From: Phytophthora sp. 'mugwort'
Taxonomy: Eukaryota; Oomycota; Peronosporomycetes; Peronosporales; Peronosporaceae
Assembly: GCA_033558025.1 (NCBI GenBank)
Contig: JAUCEF010000005.1
Coordinates: forward strand, 930,001 to 994,000
DNA: 64,000 bases
Direction: 5' to 3'
The notes under the pieces were generated by a model, which saw only the letters and a program-made list of their open reading frames with translations, ran no database searches and was not told where the DNA came from. Position 1 is the stretch's first letter. Each line of letters starts with the position of its first letter. Made by a program: the position numbers and the translations under genes. Shown here piece by piece: positions 59,678-64,000 of the stretch.

Positions 59678-60349
59678 CTTCTTTTGCGCCATGCACCATC
59701 AAATTACTGCCGTCGACTTGTCCTGCTTGTCACGCCTCTCTCGCGCTCTAGCACACAGTGCGCCCCTGACCCACTGCTTTGCTGCTTTTACCAACCCACG
59801 TTGGTGTCAACGAGATCGTTCTTCTACTAGACATGCTCAATCGGCACCGGGATTTCTGCTGCCGTCATGCATTTTCCGGCTCGTTTACTGGCTTCGGTGG
59901 CTGGCCTCGATCCCGCTGATCGCTGCTGGTGTTAGCGCTGGAGTCGCCTTACATTTGACGCTCTCACGGGAGTTGGTCGGCTATCAAGTGTCCGTGCCAA
60001 ATCGGCCGCAGTTAGGATCGATGCAGTGGCGTGGGGGTCGCTATGTCGAGTCAAACTTTGTATGCTCTTGACCGCGAAAGGCGTTGTAAAGGTTGTGGTG
60101 GAGGCACGGTAACAGCATGTTGTGGTGTGTTTGGCAGTCGGTAGATGTGGTTAGCGCGTTTGAAGGTCCGTTGGCGTTTCGGGTCTACCAGTACCTTGGA
60201 CGAGTAGGTGGATATAGAAGCGGGTGTGTAGCGGTACGTGAGGCCGCAGTATGTGTGATGAGCGCGTGGTGGCTTCTTGCCGTGTGTCGTTGTATGTGTT
60301 GTGAGAAATGCATTTTTCGACGACAGTGTGGTGGGTAGCTTGTCGTGCT

Positions 60350-60422
60350 TCTCCTATAGCTCAGTTGGTAGAGCGTGCGGCTGTTAACCTCAAGGTCGCT
60401 GGTTCAAACCCAGCTGGGAGAG
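60350..60422 (+). tRNA. tRNA-Asn-GTT: tRNA-Asn(GTT), copy 82
   Basis: Step 745 bp: long spacer, five T, A at -25. Markers CGTTCAT. Confidence 0.97.
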
Positions 60423-61094
60423 CTTCTTTTGCGCCACGCACCATCAAATTACTGCCGTCGACTTGTCCTGCTTGTCACGCCTCTCTCGCGCTCTAGCACA
60501 CAGTGCGCCCCTGACCCACTGCTTTGCTGCTTTTACCAACCCACGTTGGTGTCAACGAGATCGTTCTTCTACTAGACATGCTCAATCGGCACCGGGATTT
60601 CTGCTGCCGTCATGCATTTTCCGGCTCGTTTACTGGCTTCGGTGGCTGGCCTCGATCCCGCTGATCGCTGCTGGTGTTAGCGCTGGAGTCGCCTTACATT
60701 TGACGCTCTCACGGGAGTTGGTCGGCTATCAAGTGTCCGTGCCAAATCGGCCGCAGTTAGGATCGATGCAGTGGCGTGGGGGTCGCTATGTCGAGTCAAA
60801 CTTTGTATGCTCTTGACCGCGAAAGGCGTTGTAAAGGTTGTGGTGGAGGCACGGTAACAGCATGTTGTGGTGTGTTTGGCAGTCGGTAGATGTGGTTAGC
60901 GCGTTTGAAGGTCCGTTGGCGTTTCGGGTCTACCAGTACCTTGGACGAGTAGGTGGATATAGAAGCGGGTGTGTAGCGGTACGTGAGGCCGCAGTATGTG
61001 TGATGAGCGCGTGGTGGCTTCTTGCCGTGTGTCGTTGTATGTGTTGTGAGAAATGCATTTTTCGACGACAGTGTGGTGGGTAGCTTGTCGTGCT

Positions 61095-61167
61095 TCTCCT
61101 ATAGCTCAGTTGGTAGAGCGTGCGGCTGTTAACCTCAAGGTCGCTGGTTCAAACCCAGCTGGGAGAG
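61095..61167 (+). tRNA. tRNA-Asn-GTT: tRNA-Asn(GTT), copy 83
   Basis: Step 745 bp: long spacer, five T, A at -25. Markers CGTTCAT, same as copy 82. Confidence 0.97.
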
Positions 61168-61840
61168 CTTCTTTTGCGCCACGCACCATCAAATTACTGC
61201 CGTCGACTTGTCCTGCTTGTCACGCCTCTCTCGCGCTCTAGCACACAGTGCGCCCCTGACCCACTGCTTTGCTGCTTTTACCAACCCACGTTGGTGTCAA
61301 CGAGATCGTTCTTCTACTAGACATGCTCAATCGGCACCGGGATTTCTGCTGCCGTCATGCATTTTCCGGCTCGTTTACTGGCTTCGGTGGCTGGCCTCGA
61401 TCCCGCTGATCGCTGCTGGTGTTAGCGCTGGAGTCGCCTTACATTTGACGCTCTCACGGGAGTTGGTCGGCTATCAAGTGTCCGTGCCAAATCGGCCGCA
61501 GTTAGGATCGATGCAGTGGCGTGGGGGTCGCTATGTCGAGTCAAACTTTGTATGCTCTTGACCGCGAAAGGCGTTGTAAAGGTTGTGGTGGAGGCACGGT
61601 AACAGCATGTTGTGGTGTGTTTGGCAGTCGGTAGATGTGGTTAGCGCGTTTGAAGGTCCGTTGGCGTTTCGGGTCTACCAGTACCTTGGACGAGTAGGTG
61701 GATATAGAAGCGGGTGTGTAGCGGTACGTGAGGCCGCAGTATGTGTGATGAGCGCGTGGTGGCTTCTTGCCGTGTGTCGTTGTATGTGTTGTGAGAAATG
61801 CATTTTTTCGACGACGGTGTGGTGGGTAGCTTGTCGTGCT

Positions 61841-61913
61841 TCTCCTATAGCTCAGTTGGTAGAGCGTGCGGCTGTTAACCTCAAGGTCGCTGGTTCAAAC
61901 CCAGCTGGGAGAG
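61841..61913 (+). tRNA. tRNA-Asn-GTT: tRNA-Asn(GTT), copy 84
   Basis: Step 746 bp: long spacer, six T. Markers CGTTCAT. Last tRNA before the two tRNA-less units. Confidence 0.97.
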
Positions 61914-62328
61914 CTTCTTTTGCGCCACGCACCATCAAATTACTGCCGTCGACTTGTCCTGCTTGTCACGCCTCTCTCGCGCTCTAGCACACAGTGCGCC
62001 CCTGACCCACTGCTTTGCTGCTTTTACCAACCCACGTTGGTGTCAACGAGATCGTTCTTCTACTAGACATGCTCAATCGGCACCGGGATTTCTGCTGCCG
62101 TCATGCATTTTCCGGCTCGTTTACTGGCTTCGGTGGCTGGCCTCGATCCCGCTGATCGCTGCTGGTGTTAGCGCTGGAGTCGCCTTACATTTGACGCTCT
62201 CACGGGAGTTGGTCGGCTATCAAGTGTCCGTGCCAAATCGGCCGCAGTTAGGATCGATGCAGTGGCGTGGGGGTCGCTATGTCGAGTCAAACTTTGTATG
62301 CTCTTGACCGCGAAAGGCGTTGTAAAGG

Positions 62329-62865
62329 TTGTGGTGGAGGCACGGTAACAGCATGTTGTGGTGTGTTTGGCAGTCGGTAGATGTGGTTAGCGCGTTTGAA
62401 GGTCCGTTGGCGTTTCGGGTCTACCAGTACCTTGGACGAGTAGGTGGATATAGAAGCGGGTGTGTAGCGGTACGTTTTACTGCCGTCGACTTGTCCTGCT
62501 TGTCACGCCTCTCTCGCGCTCTAGCACACAGTGCGCCCCTGACCCACTGCTTTGCTGCTTTTACCAACCCACGTTGGTGTCAACGAGATCGTTCTTCTAC
62601 TAGACATGCTCAATCGGCACCGGGATTTCTGCTGCCGTCATGCATTTTCCGGCTCGTTTACTGGCTTCGGTGGCTGGCCTCGATCCCGCTGATCGCTGCT
62701 GGTGTTAGCGCTGGAGTCGCCTTACATTTGACGCTCTCACGGGAGTTGGTCGGCTATCAAGTGTCCGTGCCAAATCGGCCGCAGTTAGGATCGATGCAGT
62801 GGCGTGGGGGTCGCTATGTCGTGTCAAACTTTGTATGCTCTTGACCGCGAAAGGCGTTGTAAAGG
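62329..62865 (+). repeat. tRNA-less unit 1 (537 bp)
   Basis: The unit lacks a segment of about 209-210 bp running from just after GTACGT in the G/T-rich spacer, through the T-run and the whole tRNA with its terminator, to just before TTACTGCC. One extra T fills the junction, giving four T at 62475-62478. The rest of the unit is normal, with the long spacer. Confidence 0.95.
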
Positions 62866-63402
62866 TTGTGGTGGAGGCACGGTAACAGCATGTTGTGGTG
62901 TGTTTGGCAGTCGGTAGATGTGGTTAGCGCGTTTGAAGGTCCGTTGGCGTTTCGGGTCTACCAGTACCTTGGACGAGTAGGTGGATATAGAAGCGGGTGT
63001 GTAGCGGTACGTTTTACTGCCGTCGACTTGTCCTGCTTGTCACGCCTCTCTCGCGCTCTAGCACACAGTGCGCCCCTGACCCACTGCTTTGCTGCTTTTA
63101 CCAACCCACGTTGGTGTCAACGAGATCGTTCTTCTACTAGACATGCTCAATCGGCACCGGGATTTCTGCTGCCGTCATGCATTTTCCGGCTCGTTTACTG
63201 GCTTCGGTGGCTGGCCTCGATCCCGCTGATCGCTGCTGGTGTTAGCGCTGGAGTCGCCTTACATTTGACGCTCTCACGGGAGTTGGTCGGCTATCAAGTG
63301 TCCGTGCCAAATCGGCCGCAGTTAGGATCGATGCAGTGGCGTGGGGGTCGCTATGTCGTGTCAAACTTTGTATGCTCTTGACCGCGAAAGGCGTTGTAAA
63401 GG
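62866..63402 (+). repeat. tRNA-less unit 2 (537 bp)
   Basis: This is a second adjacent copy of the same deletion, with an identical junction at 63012-63015 and identical length. It was most likely produced by duplication of the deleted unit rather than by an independent deletion. The next unit is a normal short-spacer unit carrying copy 85. Confidence 0.95.
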
Positions 63403-63646
63403 TTGTGGTGGAGGCACGGTAACAGCATGTTGTGGTGTGTTTGGCAGTCGGTAGATGTGGTTAGCGCGTTTGAAGGTCCGTTGGCCAGTACCTTGGACGA
63501 GTAGGTGGATATAGAAGCGGGTGTGTAGCGGTACGTGAGGCCGCAGTATGTGTGATGAGCGCGTGGTGGCTTCTTGCCGTGTGTCGTTGTATGTGTTGTG
63601 AGAAATGCATTTTTCGGCGACGGTGTGGTGGGTAGCTTGTCGTGCT

Positions 63647-63719
63647 TCTCCTATAGCTCAGTTGGTAGAGCGTGCGGCTGTTAACCTCAAGGTCGCTGGT
63701 TCAAACCCAGCTGGGAGAG
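63647..63719 (+). tRNA. tRNA-Asn-GTT: tRNA-Asn(GTT), copy 85
   Basis: Lies 1806 bp after copy 84 because two 537-bp tRNA-less units intervene (537 + 537 + 732). Short spacer, five T, G at -30. Downstream markers read CGTT before the window ends. Confidence 0.97.
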
Positions 63720-64000
63720 CTTCTTTTGCGCCACGCACCATCAAATTACTGCCGTCGACTTGTCCTGCTTGTCACGCCTCTCTCGCGCTCTAGCACACAG
63801 TGCGCCCCTGACCCACTGCTTTGCTGCTTTTACCAACCCACGTTGGTGTCAACGAGATCGTTCTTCTACTAGACATGCTCAATCGGCACCGGGATTTCTG
63901 CTGCCGTCATGCATTTTCCGGCTCGTTTACTGGCTTCGGTGGCTGGCCTCGATCCCGCTGATCGCTGCTGGTGTTAGCGCTGGAGTCGCCTTACATTTGA

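Larger units (their letters stand above)
1..64000 (+). repeat. Tandem array of ~732/745-bp units, each with one tRNA-Asn gene
   Basis: The window is about 87 direct repeats in one orientation. Start-to-start distances between tRNAs are 745 or 746 bp (long spacer), 732 or 733 bp (short spacer lacking a 13-bp segment), and 740 or 726 bp where a 6-bp deletion is also present. The 1-bp difference is a run of five or six T ending 33 nt before the tRNA. Upstream SNPs lie at -113, -30, -29 and -25 relative to the tRNA start. Downstream SNPs lie at +15 (C/T), +52 (G/A), +130 (T/G), +279 (T/C), +370 (C/T), +372 (T/A) and +380 (T/C) after the tRNA 3' end. The seven-letter marker string in the tRNA entries gives these downstream bases in order. 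Both array ends lie outside the window, so total copy number is unknown. Confidence 0.99.

Noticed and set aside
1..64000. CRISPR array or bacterial tRNA cluster
   Set aside because: The whole ~740-bp unit repeats, not a short repeat with unique spacers, and the tRNA lacks an encoded CCA while having pol III signals.
1..64000. Entamoeba-type tRNA array
   Set aside because: The spacers are not AT-rich and contain no short tandem repeats, and only one tRNA type is present.
1..64000. Pure assembly artefact
   Set aside because: Units differ by consistent, linked variants and by private changes, which a simple looping artefact would not create. Local collapse or over-expansion still cannot be excluded without reads.

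Overview
The whole window is one head-to-tail tandem array with no flanking unique sequence at either end. All units lie on the + strand. Each ordinary unit is about 732 or 745 bp and carries one 73-nt tRNA-Asn gene (anticodon GTT). I count 85 tRNA genes and about 87 units; two adjacent units near the right end have lost the tRNA by the same internal deletion. I support no protein-coding gene: every open frame is either a translation of the tRNA and its spacer or a frame that stays open only because the units are nearly identical.

The array looks eukaryotic and nuclear. The tRNA does not encode its 3' CCA, it has good internal A and B boxes for RNA polymerase III, and a T4 tract follows the 3' end by 4 nt. 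The tRNA resembles cytosolic plant or protist tRNA-Asn. CpG is abundant and there is no C-to-T decay typical of repeat-induced point mutation, which argues against a vertebrate or a RIP-active filamentous fungus. A protist, oomycete, alga or similar lineage would fit, but I cannot name the organism. Tandem tRNA arrays are known from Entamoeba, but this sequence lacks the AT-rich composition and short tandem repeats of those arrays.

Layout: units differ at a small set of sites that work as a barcode. These are a 13-bp spacer indel (long or short form), a 5T/6T run before the tRNA, a rare 6-bp deletion and about ten SNPs. The barcodes reveal higher-order structure: 1-7041 recurs at 22203-29243 with the same order of variants; a 1478-bp dimer (long unit plus short unit) occurs three times at 9046-13479; several runs of two or three near-identical units occur elsewhere (copies 47-48, 61-62, 64-65, 68-69, 73-74). 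This is the pattern expected from unequal exchange and gene conversion. The left half (copies 1-46) and the right half (47-85) carry different marker sets.

Functionally the array would be a large dosage block for one tRNA. Points of interest are a C29-U41 mismatch in the anticodon stem of every copy, one copy with a broken terminator, one with a broken D-stem pair, a clustered acceptor-stem variant and the tRNA-less units.
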